Source of the DNA: Streptomonospora sp. PA3
GTDB taxonomy: Bacteria; Actinomycetota; Actinomycetes; Streptosporangiales; Streptosporangiaceae
NCBI RefSeq assembly: GCF_009728995.1
Contig: NZ_VTZW01000015.1
Coordinates: forward strand, 306,549 to 370,548
Reading direction: 5' to 3'
DNA length: 64,000 bases
Positions within the stretch are counted from its first letter, which is position 1. The number at the start of each line of letters is the position of its first letter. The position numbers and the translations under genes are program-made. Under the pieces are notes generated by a model. That model was not told where the DNA came from. It searched no databases and saw nothing but the letters and a program-made list of their open reading frames with translations. Positions 19,293-31,516 of the stretch are shown here, one piece after another.

Positions 19293-19307
19293 GTATGTTC
19301 AGCATAC
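19293..19307 (+). promoter_or_regulatory. Candidate MarR operator
   Basis: GTATG and CATAC (19293-19297, 19303-19307) form an inverted repeat in an AT-rich patch about 45 nt before the MarR ATG. The next bases (ACTATATTGGTG) look like a promoter. Autoregulation is inferred. Confidence 0.4.
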
Positions 19308-19349
19308 TATATTGGTGATTTGACGATCCAGCAGAACTAGCATGAGGGC

Positions 19350-19823
19350 ATGAGCGGCGCAGACGACGTGAGCGGGGTTCCCGGAAGCACACTGTGGGGC
19401 AACACCGGCTACCGGTTGATCAAGCTGGGCGAGATGGTGTTCGCCATGACCGAGGAGGCCTTCGGCTCCCTTGAGGTCAATCCGCGCCAGTTCAACGTCC
19501 TGGCGACCGCCGCCGCGATGGAGTCCCCCTCACAGCAGGAGCTGAGCCGGCGGCTGGGCATCGACCCCAACGTCATGGTGGGGGTCGTCGACGACCTGGA
19601 GCAGCAGGGGCTCGCCGAGCGGCGGCGCAACCCCGCCGACCGGCGGCGCTACATCGTCGCGCCCACCGAACGCGGCCGCAGGCTGCTCAAGGAGACCGCC
19701 GGGATCGTCGAGGAGATCGAGAGCCGCCTGTTCGCCGGCCTGAGCGAGGACGAGCGTGCCGTGCTGCACGACATCGCCGGCCGCCTGCTCCAGGAGCACC
19801 CCCCGCCGGTCAAGCGGCACTGA
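19350..19823 (+). CDS. MarR-family transcriptional regulator
   Basis: A 157-residue winged-helix regulator. The recognition region SQQELSRRLGIDPNVMVGVVDDLEQQGL and the wing RRRNPADRRRY are clear, with dimerization helices on both sides. MarR proteins sense small molecules and usually repress a neighbouring gene; here the divergent methyltransferase and its own promoter are candidates. GAGGGC precedes ATG 19350. It converges on glgP with a 51-nt gap. Confidence 0.9.
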   Translation: MSGADDVSGVPGSTLWGNTGYRLIKLGEMVFAMTEEAFGSLEVNPRQFNVLATAAAMESPSQQELSRRLGIDPNVMVGVVDDLEQQGLAERRRNPADRRRYIVAPTERGRRLLKETAGIVEEIESRLFAGLSEDERAVLHDIAGRLLQEHPPPVKRH

Positions 19824-19874
19824 GCGCGCCGCTCACCGCCACCCCGCCGCGCCAGTCGCCCACCGGACCGGGCC

Positions 19875-22499
19875 TCAGCGCAGCACGATCCCGTCGGCCG
19901 TGCCCTCCGGCACCTCCGGCAGCGCCACCAGCCCCATCTCGGCGCAGTCGCCGAGCAGTTCGTGGCGCGGCAGCACCCGCACCGTGAACCCGCAGCTTCC
20001 GGCGCGCCGCAGCGGCACCGAGCCGTGGTAGGGCACCGTCCCCGCGCGCCCGCCCGCGGCCGCCTCCTCCCCCGCCGCAAGCTCGGCCAGCACCGGGTCC
20101 ACGAGGACCTCGGAGTCGGAGACCCGCCCGATCGCCACCTCGACGCGCACGTCCTCGGGCGCCAGCCCGCCCAGGGCGACCGACGCGCGCACCCGCAGGT
20201 CGCCGCCGACCATCGGCGGGCCCTCGGCACCGGTCATCTCCACGTGCTCGACCCGCACGCTGGGCCAGGCGGCGCGCACCCGCTGCTTCCAGGCCGCCAG
20301 CTCGCGCGCGCCGCGCATGTTCGCCGCGGCCAGGGCCCGCGAGGACTCGGCCGCGCCCTGGTAGAGCCGGGTCACGTAGTCCTGCACCATGCGCGTGGCC
20401 AGCACCTTGGGGCCCAGCGAGACTAGCGTGTGCTTGACCATCTCCAGCCACCGCTTGGGCAGCCCCTGGTCGTCGAAGTCGTAGAAGAGCGGCACGACCT
20501 GGTGCTCGAAGAGGTCGTAGAGCGCGGCGGCCTCGATGGCGTCGCGCCGGTCGGGGTCCTCGACGCCGTCGGCCGTGGGCACGGCCCAGCCGTTGGAGCC
20601 GTCGTACCACTCCTCCCACCAGCCGTCGCGCACCGACAGGTTGAGGCCGCCGTTGAGCGCCGACTTCATGCCCGAGGTGCCGCAGGCCTCCAGCGGGCGC
20701 AGCGGGTTGTTCAGCCACACGTCGCAGCCCTGCACCAGCGAGCGCGCCAGCGCCATGTCGTAGTCGGGCAGGAAGACGATCCTGCGCCGCACTCGCGGGT
20801 CGTCGCTGAAGCGCACGATCTCCTGGATGAGCCGCTTGCCGCCCTCGTCGGCCGGATGGGCCTTGCCGGCGACGACGATCTGCAGCGGGCGCTCGGGGTC
20901 GAGCAGCAGCGACGTGAGCCGCTCGCGGTCGCGCAGCATCAGGGTGAGCCGCTTGTAGGAGGGCACCCGGCGGGCGAAGCCGATCGTGAGCACGTCGGGG
21001 TCGAGCACGTCGTCGACCCAGCCCAGCTCGGCCTCGCTGGCGCCGCGCCTGCGCCAGGAGGCCCGCAGCCGCTCGCGGGCGTCGGCGACCAGGCGCTCGC
21101 GCAGGGTGCGGCGCATCTGCCACAGCTCGGCCTCGGACGCACCGGTGATCTTGCGCCAGCCCTCGGTACTGGTGAACTCGCCGGTGTCGGGCACCATCCG
21201 GCGGGCCAGGTCCTGGGCCTCCTCGGCCACCCAGGTGCGCGCGTGCACCCCGTTGGTGACGGAGGTGATGGGCACCTCGGCGGTGTCGAACCCCGGCCAC
21301 AGGCCGCGGAACATCTCGCGGCTGACGGCGCCGTGCAGCCTGCTGACCCCGTTGACCCGCTGGGCCAGCCGCATGCCCATGACCGCCATGTTGAACACGT
21401 CGGGGTCGCCGCCGGAGAAATCCTCGGCGCCCAGGCGCAGGACGTCCTCGGTGGCCAGGCCGGGCGTGACCGAATCGCCGGAGGCGAAGTGCCGGCGGAC
21501 GAGGTCGCGGGCGAACCGGTCGATCCCGGCGGCGACGGGGGTGTGGGTGGTGAAGACGGTTCCGGCGCGGGTGGCCTCGACCGCCTCGGCGAAGGACAGC
21601 CCGCCGCTGACCAGCTCGCGCACGCGCTCCACGCCGAGGAAGCCGGCGTGGCCCTCGTTCATGTGGAAGACCTCGGGCGCGGGGTGCTGCGCGGCCCGGC
21701 AGTAGGCCCGCACCGCGCGCACGCCGCCCACCCCCAAAAGCAGCTCCTGCAGCAGCCGGTGCTCCTTGCCGCCTCCGTAGAGCCGGTCGGTGACCCCGCG
21801 CAGGTCGGCGGGGTTGTCCTCGTGCGCGGCGTCGAGCAGCAGCAGCGGCACCCGCCCCGCGCGCGCCACCCACACCCGCGCGTTCAGGCGCCGTCCGCCG
21901 GGCAGGTCGAGGCCGACGCAGACGGGCTCGCCGCCGTCGCGCAGCTGGGTCAGCGGCAGCCCGCGCGGGTCGACCTCGGGGTAGTCCTCCAGCTGCCAGC
22001 CCTCGGGCGAGAGCGCCTGGCTGAAGTAGCCGTGCTGGTAGAGCAGCCCGACCCCGATCACAGGGGCTCCCAGGTCGCTGGCGCTCTTGAGGTGGTCGCC
22101 GGCCAGGATGCCCAGGCCGCCGGAGTACTGCGGCAGCGCGGCGGTCAGGCCGTATTCGGCGGAGAAGTAGGCGATGGCGGCCGGCGCCTCGCGCTCGCGG
22201 GCGTAGTGCTGGTACCAGCGGTCGCCGTCGAGGTAGGCGGCGAGGTCGGCGTCGGCGGCGCGCAGCCGCGCCAGGAACTCCTCGTCGGCGGCGAGTTCGG
22301 CGAACGTGTCGGCGCCCACCTCGCCGAGCATGCGGAAGGGGTCCTGGCCGCACCGCTGCCAGACCGCGGCGTCGACCGCCGCGAAGACCTCGCGCGTAGG
22401 TGCGTGCCAGGCCCAGCGGAGATTGGCCGCCAGGCGTTCCAGGGGTGCGAGTTCGTCGGGGAGCGCGGTGCGGACGGTGAACCTGCGAATGGCCTTCAC
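19875..22499 (-). CDS. glgP: Alpha-glucan (glycogen/maltodextrin) phosphorylase
   Basis: An 874-residue phosphorylase that releases glucose-1-phosphate from alpha-1,4-glucan. The PLP region EACGTSGMKSALNGG carries the Schiff-base lysine, and YSGGLGILAGDH and the VPSYKR loop are typical. It belongs to the short GlgP group that has an N-terminal domain with LRWAWH near residue 30. The ATG at 22499 is a good match to the family start. It diverges from glgE, the first gene of the synthetic operon, so storage and breakdown share one control region. Confidence 0.93.
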   Translation of the reverse strand: MKAIRRFTVRTALPDELAPLERLAANLRWAWHAPTREVFAAVDAAVWQRCGQDPFRMLGEVGADTFAELAADEEFLARLRAADADLAAYLDGDRWYQHYAREREAPAAIAYFSAEYGLTAALPQYSGGLGILAGDHLKSASDLGAPVIGVGLLYQHGYFSQALSPEGWQLEDYPEVDPRGLPLTQLRDGGEPVCVGLDLPGGRRLNARVWVARAGRVPLLLLDAAHEDNPADLRGVTDRLYGGGKEHRLLQELLLGVGGVRAVRAYCRAAQHPAPEVFHMNEGHAGFLGVERVRELVSGGLSFAEAVEATRAGTVFTTHTPVAAGIDRFARDLVRRHFASGDSVTPGLATEDVLRLGAEDFSGGDPDVFNMAVMGMRLAQRVNGVSRLHGAVSREMFRGLWPGFDTAEVPITSVTNGVHARTWVAEEAQDLARRMVPDTGEFTSTEGWRKITGASEAELWQMRRTLRERLVADARERLRASWRRRGASEAELGWVDDVLDPDVLTIGFARRVPSYKRLTLMLRDRERLTSLLLDPERPLQIVVAGKAHPADEGGKRLIQEIVRFSDDPRVRRRIVFLPDYDMALARSLVQGCDVWLNNPLRPLEACGTSGMKSALNGGLNLSVRDGWWEEWYDGSNGWAVPTADGVEDPDRRDAIEAAALYDLFEHQVVPLFYDFDDQGLPKRWLEMVKHTLVSLGPKVLATRMVQDYVTRLYQGAAESSRALAAANMRGARELAAWKQRVRAAWPSVRVEHVEMTGAEGPPMVGGDLRVRASVALGGLAPEDVRVEVAIGRVSDSEVLVDPVLAELAAGEEAAAGGRAGTVPYHGSVPLRRAGSCGFTVRVLPRHELLGDCAEMGLVALPEVPEGTADGIVLR

Positions 22500-23081
22500 G
22501 CAGCGTGAGGCTACTCAATCCGAGGTCCGGGCGCGACCTTCCGCGGGCGTTTTCGCGACACAACGCGGAAACCGCCGCGTTCCAACCGTGTTACCGGCTT
22601 CCATATTTTGCCGAAAACTGACCGGAACACCCGCATACCGCCATTTCTCCGACCACCGCGCCGCGATACCGGACGGCCGGTTCCGAAGCCGTGCAGTCGG
22701 ACTTGTGTTTCCGGTCGGCACAGAAACGAAACCCCTGGTACGGGAGGTACGCACGTCCAAGATCAGGGGGTTTGCCCGCTTTGCCGCATTCCCCGGAAAC
22801 CGGGAATCCCCGCTGGTCAGCGGAAGACCAAGGCGGTGTGACGACAATCACAAAAATTACCCGCCTCGGGTTGTCGGCGCGGCCCGCGTTCCGGCCTGAC
22901 GATAGACAGAGGAGCAGGCCCGAACCGAAATCGCCGGTGCCGAACCGAAGGCCATTCGGTTATGCCGGGCTGCCCGCAACAGCCCGGGAGTGCCATGCGG
23001 TGCCCGCGGCTCGCATGGACTACCTGAAGAATCCGACAAACCCGAGCAAAGCTCGGGTATGACCACAATGATGGTGCACCT
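22500..23081. other. 582-bp divergent glgP-glgE control region
   Basis: This gap is clearly less GC-rich than the flanking genes and holds no convincing gene; the short open frames on both strands conflict and lack ribosome sites. Visible structure: CCGAACCGAA occurs twice (about 22919 and 22942); CCCCTG near 22731 can pair with CAGGGG near 22764; and an 8-bp hairpin ends 23 nt before glgE. These are candidate regulatory sites for both operons. Confidence 0.6.
23040..23058 (+). promoter_or_regulatory. Perfect 8-bp hairpin in the glgE leader
   Basis: ACCCGAGC (23040-23047) and GCTCGGGT (23051-23058) pair perfectly around an AAA triloop. The hairpin ends 23 nt before the glgE GTG. No T-run follows, so it is more likely to affect translation or mRNA stability, or to bind a dimeric regulator as DNA, than to terminate. 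Confidence 0.45.
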
Positions 23082-25055
23082 GTGATTGGACGCATTCCCA
23101 TTCTCGACGTCTCACCGGTCCTCGACTACGGAACCGCCAAGGCGGCCGCCGGCGAGACCCTCCCCGTCCGCGCCACGGTGATCCGCGAGGGCCACGCCGC
23201 TCTGGGCGCCGCGGTCGTCCTCTACGACCCGCGCGGCCGCAGGCACTCGGTGACGCCCATGCGCGAGATCGCGCCGGGAACCGACCGCTACGGCGCCGAC
23301 ATCACCGTGGGCCACGAGGGCCGCTGGAGCTTCAGCGTCGAGTCCTGGAGCGATCCGATGGCCACCTGGCGCCGCGACGCCGCCGTCAAGGTCCCGCTCG
23401 GCCAGGACACCGAGCTGATGCTGGAGGAGGGCGCGCGCCTGTTCGAGCGCGCGGCCCGCCGCGTGCCCCGCAGGCCCGCGCCGGCCCGCATCGCCGCACT
23501 GCTGCGCGACGGCACCCGCACTCCCGAGGAGCGCCTCGCCGCGGCCACCGACCCCGACGTGACCGCGCAGCTGGAGGCCGCCCCCCTGCGCGACCTGATC
23601 ACCCGCACCAAGCGCTTCCCGCTGGTGGTGCACCGCCGGCGCGCCCTGGTCGGTTCCTGGTACGAGTTCTTCCCGCGCTCGGAGGGCGCGGTCATGGACG
23701 GCGACGACGGCGCCTGGCGCTCGGGTACCTTCGCCACGGCCGCCAAGCGGCTGCCGGCCATCGCCGACATGGGCTTCGACGTCGTCTACCTGCCGCCGAT
23801 CCACCCGATCGGCCGCTCCTTCCGCAAAGGGCGCAACAACACGCTCACCCCCGCTCCCGGCGACCCCGGTTCGGTCTGGGCGATCGGCTCGCCCGAAGGC
23901 GGACACGACGCCGTGCACCCGGACCTGGGCACGCTGGAGGACTTCGAGGACTTCGTGGCCGAGGCCGCCGAGCACGGCCTGGAGATCGCCCTGGACCTGG
24001 CCCTGCAGTGCTCGCCCGACCACCCCTGGGTGCACGAGCACCCGGAGTGGTTCACCCGCCGCGCCGACGGGTCGATCGCCTATGCGGAGAACCCGCCCAA
24101 GAAGTACCAGGACATCTACCCGCTGAACTTCGACAACGACCCCGAGGGGCTCTACGCCGAGGTCCTGCGCGTCGTGCGGTTCTGGATGGAGCGCGGGGTG
24201 CGCATCTTCCGCGTGGACAACCCGCACACCAAGCCCCTCGCCTTCTGGGAGCGGCTGCTGGGCGAGATCGCCTCCTCCGACCCCGACGTGGTCCTCCTGT
24301 CGGAGGCCTTCACCCGCCCGGCGATGATGGCGGCGCTGGCCCGGGCCGGGTTCCACCAGTCCTACACCTATTTCACCTGGCGCAATTCCAAGGAGGAGCT
24401 GGAGGACTACCTCACCGAACTCAGCCGGGAGTCCTCGCCCTACATGCGCCCCAATCTTTTCACCAACACCCCCGACATCCTCTCGGGCTACCTCCAGCAG
24501 GGCGGCCGGCCCGCCTTCGAGGTACGCGCGGTCCTCGCGGCACTGGCGTCTCCGGCGTGGGGCGTCTACTCCGGCTACGAGCTCTGCGAGAATACCCCGA
24601 TAAAGCCCGGGAGCGAGGAATACCTCGACTCGGAGAAATACCAGTACCGGCCCCGCGACTGGGCCGCCGCCGAGTCGTCGGGAAAAACCATCGCGCCCCT
24701 GCTGCGCAAGCTCAACTCGCTCAGGCGCGAACATCCTGCATTGCAGGAACTGCGCAACCTGCGGTTCCACCATGTCGACCGGCCGGAGCTGATCTGCTTC
24801 TCCAAACGGCTGGCCGGGGCCGGCGACCAGGGACGCGACGACGTCGTCCTTGCCGTCGTCAACCTCGATCCGCACCACGCGCATGAGGCTACGGTGCGGC
24901 TCGACCTGCCCGCTCTCGGGTTCAGCCCGGATTCCCGTATCACCGTAACGGATCAACTCTCCGGGGAATCCTATTGCTGGGGAGAGGCGAATTATGTCCG
25001 CCTCGACCCGCATTTCCAGACCGCACACGTATTCACAGCCGTCCCCGCTGAATAA
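23082..25055 (+). CDS. glgE: Maltosyltransferase GlgE (alpha-1,4-glucan:maltose-1-phosphate maltosyltransferase)
   Basis: GlgE extends alpha-glucan by adding maltose from maltose-1-phosphate. The 657-residue protein begins with IGRIPILDVSP as in other actinobacterial GlgEs. It has the N-terminal beta domain, then a GH13_3 barrel with YEFFPRSEG, VYLPPIHPIG, the nucleophile loop FRVDNPHTKP and the acid/base loop LLSEAFTRP. Start is GTG 23082; an ATG 15 nt earlier is out of frame and soon stops. First gene of the glgE-treS-mak-glgB operon. Confidence 0.96.
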   Translation: MIGRIPILDVSPVLDYGTAKAAAGETLPVRATVIREGHAALGAAVVLYDPRGRRHSVTPMREIAPGTDRYGADITVGHEGRWSFSVESWSDPMATWRRDAAVKVPLGQDTELMLEEGARLFERAARRVPRRPAPARIAALLRDGTRTPEERLAAATDPDVTAQLEAAPLRDLITRTKRFPLVVHRRRALVGSWYEFFPRSEGAVMDGDDGAWRSGTFATAAKRLPAIADMGFDVVYLPPIHPIGRSFRKGRNNTLTPAPGDPGSVWAIGSPEGGHDAVHPDLGTLEDFEDFVAEAAEHGLEIALDLALQCSPDHPWVHEHPEWFTRRADGSIAYAENPPKKYQDIYPLNFDNDPEGLYAEVLRVVRFWMERGVRIFRVDNPHTKPLAFWERLLGEIASSDPDVVLLSEAFTRPAMMAALARAGFHQSYTYFTWRNSKEELEDYLTELSRESSPYMRPNLFTNTPDILSGYLQQGGRPAFEVRAVLAALASPAWGVYSGYELCENTPIKPGSEEYLDSEKYQYRPRDWAAAESSGKTIAPLLRKLNSLRREHPALQELRNLRFHHVDRPELICFSKRLAGAGDQGRDDVVLAVVNLDPHHAHEATVRLDLPALGFSPDSRITVTDQLSGESYCWGEANYVRLDPHFQTAHVFTAVPAE

Positions 25056-25155
25056 GGCCCGCACCCAAGGGCTCCGCCCTGTATGAGGCGCACCGCTCTT
25101 CGGATACCGGGCCATTGAAGCGGCACGCTGGAAAGCCAACTCGTGGAGTAGCCTC

Positions 25156-27057
<1,902 letters not shown>

Positions 27058-27077
27058 GCGGAAGAGGTCTCTCCTAG

Positions 27078-28487
27078 ATGACACAGCTTGAGGAGCTCCT
27101 GGCCGCCTGGATCCCCCGGCAGCGGTGGTTCGCCGGGAAGGGGGCGCCGATCGAGACTGTCACAGTCGAAGCGGAGCATCCGCTGGTCTGCGGCGATCCG
27201 GGGCTGCGCGTCCTGGTCGTCGAGGTCGACCAGCGCGGCGCCGTATCCCGGTACCAGGTGCTCCTCGGGCTGCGCACCGCGGGGACGCTGCGCGAAGAGC
27301 TGGCCCACGCCGTCATCGGCGTGTGCCGGCTCGGCGGCGCCTCCCGCACCGTCTACGACGCCTCGCACGACCCGGAGCTGACCGCGCTGCTGCTGGACCG
27401 CCTCGCCGCCGGCGGCAGCGCCGAGGCGGCCGCTCCCGCCGCGCCCGCGCCCGGCGGCGCCGGCGCCCCGGTGCGCTTTTGCCGCCTGCCCGGCAGCAGC
27501 GTGCGCACCGGGCAGCGCAGCCTGGTGCTCAAAGGCGAGCAGTCCAACACCTCCCTGGTCTACGGGGAGGACTACGTGCTCAAAGCGTTCCGCCGACTGT
27601 GGCCGGGCCTCAACCCCGACCTGGAGCTGACCGCCGCGCTGGCCGGCTCCCCCTATGTGGCGCGCCCCTACGCCTGGATCGAGACCGACGTCGCCGACGG
27701 CGGCCGGTCGGTGCCCACCACCCTGGCCATGCTCCAGGAGTACATGCGCAGCGCCACCGACGGCTGGGTGCTGGCCGCCACCAGCGTGCGCGACCTCTAC
27801 GCCAACCCGGGCCTCTCCCCCGCCGACGCCGGCGGCGACTTCGCCGGCGAGGCCGAGCGGCTGGGCGCGGCCACGGCGGCCGTGCACCGGGCGCTGGCCC
27901 GCGAGCTGCCCACCGACGTGCTGTCACCCCGGGCGCTGCGCGAACTGGCGGGTTCCATGCTCGACCGGCTGCGCCTGGCCACCGCCGAGGTCCCCGAGCT
28001 GCAGCCCCACGCCGGGGTCCTGCGCAGCGCCTACGAGGCCCTGGCCTGCGTCGACGAGCCGCTGCCCATCCAGCGCGTGCACGGCGACTACCACCTGGGC
28101 CAGGTGGTGCGCACCGACGCCGGATGGGTACTGCTGGACTTCGAGGGCGAACCCGCCGCGCCGATCGAGGAGCGCCGGCGCCCCTCCAGCCCCCTGCGCG
28201 ACGTCGCCGGAATGCTGCGCTCGTTCGACTACGCGGCCCGCTACCAGCTCGTGGGCTCGGCCTCGGCGCCCGAACTGGCCCCGGCCGCGCGCGCCTGGGC
28301 CCAGCGCAACCGCGACGCGTTCAGCGCGGGCTACGCCTTCGGCGGCGGCATCGATCCCGAGAAGCACCAGACCGTGCTGCGCGCATTCGAATACGACAAA
28401 GCCGTCTACGAGGTGCTCTACGAAGCGCACAACCGCCCTTCGTGGCTGCGCATCCCGCTGGACTCCATCGCGGCGCTGGCCGCGTGA
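27078..28487 (+). CDS. mak: Maltokinase
   Basis: Maltokinase phosphorylates maltose to maltose-1-phosphate, the GlgE donor, and in relatives forms a complex with TreS. The 469-residue protein has the N-terminal cap (WFAGKG near residue 17), [14 protein letters not shown] in the N-lobe, the catalytic HGDYHLGQV and the metal-binding LLDFEGEP. It is a stand-alone kinase, not fused to TreS. ATG 27078 follows a weak AGAGG site. Gene order fits the GlgE pathway exactly. Confidence 0.95.
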   Translation: MTQLEELLAAWIPRQRWFAGKGAPIETVTVEAEHPLVCGDPGLRVLVVEVDQRGAVSRYQVLLGLRTAGTLREELAHAVIGVCRLGGASRTVYDASHDPELTALLLDRLAAGGSAEAAAPAAPAPGGAGAPVRFCRLPGSSVRTGQRSLVLKGEQSNTSLVYGEDYVLKAFRRLWPGLNPDLELTAALAGSPYVARPYAWIETDVADGGRSVPTTLAMLQEYMRSATDGWVLAATSVRDLYANPGLSPADAGGDFAGEAERLGAATAAVHRALARELPTDVLSPRALRELAGSMLDRLRLATAEVPELQPHAGVLRSAYEALACVDEPLPIQRVHGDYHLGQVVRTDAGWVLLDFEGEPAAPIEERRRPSSPLRDVAGMLRSFDYAARYQLVGSASAPELAPAARAWAQRNRDAFSAGYAFGGGIDPEKHQTVLRAFEYDKAVYEVLYEAHNRPSWLRIPLDSIAALAA

Positions 28488-28515
28488 CCGAACAACCCGC
28501 CACGACACTCCCAGG

Positions 28516-30732
28516 ATGGCCACGATTCCCATGAGCGTCCCCACCGCCGAACTGACCGCAGAGATCGACCGGCTGGTCGCCGGCCGCCATCACGACCCGC
28601 ACGGCCTGCTCGGCGCCCACCCGGTCAAGGGGGGCACCGCCGTGCGTACGCTGCGCCCGCTGGCGCGCTCGGTGCACGCGGTGCTGGAGGACGGCAGCCG
28701 CATCGAGCTGCCGCACGTGCACCGGGGGGTCTTCGCCGGCGTCCTGCCCGGCTCCCCGGCTCCCGACTACCGGCTGGCCGTCGCCTACGACGACGGGGGC
28801 CGGGCCGGCGCGACGATCGAGACGGTCACCGACGACCCCTACCGCTACCTGCCCACCCTCGGCGAGCTGGATCTGCACCTGATCAGAGAAGGCCGCCACG
28901 AGGAGCTGTGGCGCGCCCTGGGCGCCCACACCCGCACCTACCGCACCCCCATGGGCGAGGTCAGCGGGGTGGGCTTCGCCGTGTGGGCCCCCGGCGCCCA
29001 GGGCGTGCGCGTGATCGGCGACTTCAACCACTGGGACGGCACCGCCCACCCCATGCGCTCGCTGGGCTCCTGCGGCGTGTGGGAGCTGTTCGTGCCCGGC
29101 CTCGGCGACGGCACGCTGTACAAGTTCCAGGTCCTGGGCCGCGACGGCGTGTGGCGCGACAAGGCCGACCCGATGGCCTTCGCCGCCCAGCGCCCGCCCG
29201 AGACGGCCTCGGTCGTCTACACCTCCCAATACCGGTGGCGCGACGACGCCTGGCTGTCGGAGCGCAAGATCCAGGAGTGGGACCGCCGCCCGATGAGCGT
29301 CTACGAGGTCCACCTGGGCTCGTGGCGGCCGGGGCTGTCCTACCTGGAGCTGGCGACCCAGCTGGTGGCCCACGTCCGCGAGATGGGCTTCACCCACGTG
29401 GAGTTCCTGCCGGTGGCCGAGCACCCCTTCGGCGGCTCCTGGGGCTACCAGGTCACCTCCTACTACGCGCCCACGTCCCGCTTCGGCTCGCCCGACGACT
29501 TCCGCGCGCTCGTCGACGAGCTGCACCGGGCCGGGATCGGGGTGCTGGTGGACTGGGTGCCGGCGCACTTCCCCAAGGACGAGTGGGCGCTGGCGCGCTT
29601 CGACGGCTCCCCCACATACGAGCACCCCGACCCGCGCCGCGGCGAGCACCCCGACTGGGACACGCTGATCTTCGACTACGGCCGCACCGAGGTGCGCAAC
29701 TTCCTCATCGCCAACGCGCTGTACTGGCTGGAGGAGTTCCACATCGACGGGCTGCGGGTCGACGCCGTGGCCTCGATGCTGTACCTGGACTACTCGCGCG
29801 AGGGCGGCGACTGGGCGCCCAACGAGTACGGCGGCCGGGAGAACCTGGACGCGCTGGAGTTCCTCAAGGAGCTCAACGCCACCGCCTACCGCCGCAACCC
29901 CGGCATCATCATGGTCGCCGAGGAGTCGACGGCGTGGCCGGGCGTGTCGCGGCCCGTCGACCACGGCGGCCTGGGGTTCGGCTTCAAGTGGAACATGGGC
30001 TGGATGCACGACACGCTGGAGTACATCAAGCGCGACCCGATCCACCGGCAGTACCACCACAACGAGGTCACGTTCTCGATGGTCTACGCCTACAGCGAGA
30101 ACTACGTGCTGCCCCTGTCCCACGACGAGGTCGTGCACGGCAAGGGCTCGCTGCTGTACAAGATGCCCGGCGACGAGTGGCGGCGCTTCGCCGGGCTGCG
30201 CGGGCTGCTGGGGTTCATGTGGTCCCACCCCGGCAAGCAGCTCCTCTTCATGGGCGGCGAGATCGGCCACGGCGAGGAGTGGTCGCACGAGGCGGGCGTG
30301 CAGTGGTGGCTGCTCGACCACGCCTACCACCGCGGGGTGCGCTCCCTGGTGGCCGAGCTGAACCGCGTCTACCGGGCCACTCCGGCGCTGTGGTCGCTGG
30401 ACACCGACCCGGCCGGGTTCACCTGGCTGGAGGGGGGCGACGCCGCCGGCAACACCCTGTCGTTCCTGCGCCGCGGCGAGGACGGGTCGGTGCTGGCCTG
30501 CCTGATCAACTTCTCGCCGGAGGTGCACACCGACCGCCGGGTGGGCCTGCCCCGCACGGGCCGGTGGCGCGAGGTGCTCAACACCGACTCCCGCGACTTC
30601 GGCGGCAGCGGGGTCGGCGCGGTGGGCCCCTCGGGAACGGTGCGCGCCGAGGCCGTGGAGTGGAACGGCCAGCCCGCCTCGGCGAAGGTGACGATCCCCC
30701 CGCTGGCGGCGGTCTGGCTGGCCCCGGCCTGA
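28516..30732 (+). CDS. glgB: 1,4-alpha-glucan branching enzyme
   Basis: GlgB introduces alpha-1,6 branches into the growing glucan. The protein of about 738 residues has two N-terminal CBM48-type domains ([20 protein letters not shown] near residue 160), then the GH13_9 barrel with [18 protein letters not shown] and the [10 protein letters not shown] loop, and a C-terminal beta domain. Two in-frame ATGs exist. That at 28516 agrees with the frame start, but that at 28531 has AGGA at good spacing and may be the true one. Last gene of the operon; mak ends 28 nt before. Confidence 0.96.
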   Translation: MATIPMSVPTAELTAEIDRLVAGRHHDPHGLLGAHPVKGGTAVRTLRPLARSVHAVLEDGSRIELPHVHRGVFAGVLPGSPAPDYRLAVAYDDGGRAGATIETVTDDPYRYLPTLGELDLHLIREGRHEELWRALGAHTRTYRTPMGEVSGVGFAVWAPGAQGVRVIGDFNHWDGTAHPMRSLGSCGVWELFVPGLGDGTLYKFQVLGRDGVWRDKADPMAFAAQRPPETASVVYTSQYRWRDDAWLSERKIQEWDRRPMSVYEVHLGSWRPGLSYLELATQLVAHVREMGFTHVEFLPVAEHPFGGSWGYQVTSYYAPTSRFGSPDDFRALVDELHRAGIGVLVDWVPAHFPKDEWALARFDGSPTYEHPDPRRGEHPDWDTLIFDYGRTEVRNFLIANALYWLEEFHIDGLRVDAVASMLYLDYSREGGDWAPNEYGGRENLDALEFLKELNATAYRRNPGIIMVAEESTAWPGVSRPVDHGGLGFGFKWNMGWMHDTLEYIKRDPIHRQYHHNEVTFSMVYAYSENYVLPLSHDEVVHGKGSLLYKMPGDEWRRFAGLRGLLGFMWSHPGKQLLFMGGEIGHGEEWSHEAGVQWWLLDHAYHRGVRSLVAELNRVYRATPALWSLDTDPAGFTWLEGGDAAGNTLSFLRRGEDGSVLACLINFSPEVHTDRRVGLPRTGRWREVLNTDSRDFGGSGVGAVGPSGTVRAEAVEWNGQPASAKVTIPPLAAVWLAPA

Positions 30733-30854
30733 GCCGCTCCCCGGCGCCGGGAAGCGGTCAGGGCCGTACCCGGCGCCGGGAGCCCCTTCGGACACGCGCC
30801 GGGCGCCCGTTCCGGGCGGCGGCGGTGCAGCCGGGGGCGGCGACTCGGGTAGGC

Positions 30855-30890
30855 TTGGCATCAATGCCAAATTTTTGACATGAATGCCGA
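30855..30890 (+). promoter_or_regulatory. Tandem 16-bp operators upstream of the TetR-ABC operon
   Basis: TTGGCATCAATGCCAA (30855-30870) is a 7-2-7 perfect inverted repeat. A second copy, TTGACATGAATGCCGA (30875-30890), matches 13 of 16 bases and starts exactly 20 bp later, about two helical turns. The pair lies just before the preferred start of the TetR gene, as expected for an autoregulator binding as two dimers. Confidence 0.65.
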
Positions 30891-30898
30891 GGTTCCGA

Positions 30899-31516
30899 GT
30901 GGCCGAGAAGCGGCCGGCGACGCTGACGCAGGAGGTGCGGCGCCGGCGGATCATCGACGCGGCGATCGACTGCCTCGCACGAGACGGCTGGCACGGCACG
31001 ACGCTGGCTGCGATCGCGGCGCAGGCGGGGATCAGCCGCGGGCTGATCTCCTACCACTTCGCGGGCCGCGACGACCTGTACGCAGCCGTGGCGGAGTCCG
31101 TGGTGGAGACGGTCTTCGGCACGGGCTCGGCCGCGATGCAGCAGGAGATCGACGCGGCGACGACGGCCCGGGGCAAGCTCCGGGCCTACATCGAGGGGAA
31201 CCTCCGCTTCATCGGCGCGCACCGCCGCGAGATGGCCGCGCTGGGCGAGGTGATGCCGAACCTGCGCCGCGAGGACGGCACGCAGCGATTCGGCCACGAC
31301 GCCGAGGAACCGATCATCGCGGGGACCGCGCTGCTGTTCGAGTACGGCCTGAGCACGGGCGAGTTCCGCGCGGTCGACGCCCGCCTGGCGGCCTACACCC
31401 TGCGCCGCTGCATCGACGGCGCGGCCTCGCGGATCGTCGCCGACCCCGGCTTCGACATCGACGCCTACGCCCGCGAACTGACGGCCCTGTTCCTGCGAGG
31501 AGTACAACAAGCATGA
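30899..31516 (+). CDS. TetR-family repressor of the adjacent ABC transporter
   Basis: About 205 residues. The N-terminal helix-turn-helix (IIDAAIDCLARDGWHGTTLAAIAAQAGISRG, then YHFAGRDDL) is complete and a TetR C-terminal ligand domain follows. An ATG at 30884 is in frame but falls inside the second operator copy. The GTG at 30899 has GAGG 7 nt upstream, so it is preferred. The stop overlaps the ATPase start by 4 nt (ATGA), coupling regulator to exporter. The ligand is unknown; drug or lipid export are possible. Confidence 0.88.
   Translation: MAEKRPATLTQEVRRRRIIDAAIDCLARDGWHGTTLAAIAAQAGISRGLISYHFAGRDDLYAAVAESVVETVFGTGSAAMQQEIDAATTARGKLRAYIEGNLRFIGAHRREMAALGEVMPNLRREDGTQRFGHDAEEPIIAGTALLFEYGLSTGEFRAVDARLAAYTLRRCIDGAASRIVADPGFDIDAYARELTALFLRGVQQA

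Noticed and set aside
20430..22508. 692-codon open frame opposite glgP
   Set aside because: It is the antisense shadow of glgP with His/Gly/Val-rich composition typical of reversed high-GC codons.
22515..23101. Several overlapping short ORFs on both strands between glgP and glgE
   Set aside because: They conflict with each other, lack ribosome sites and have no protein-like bias.
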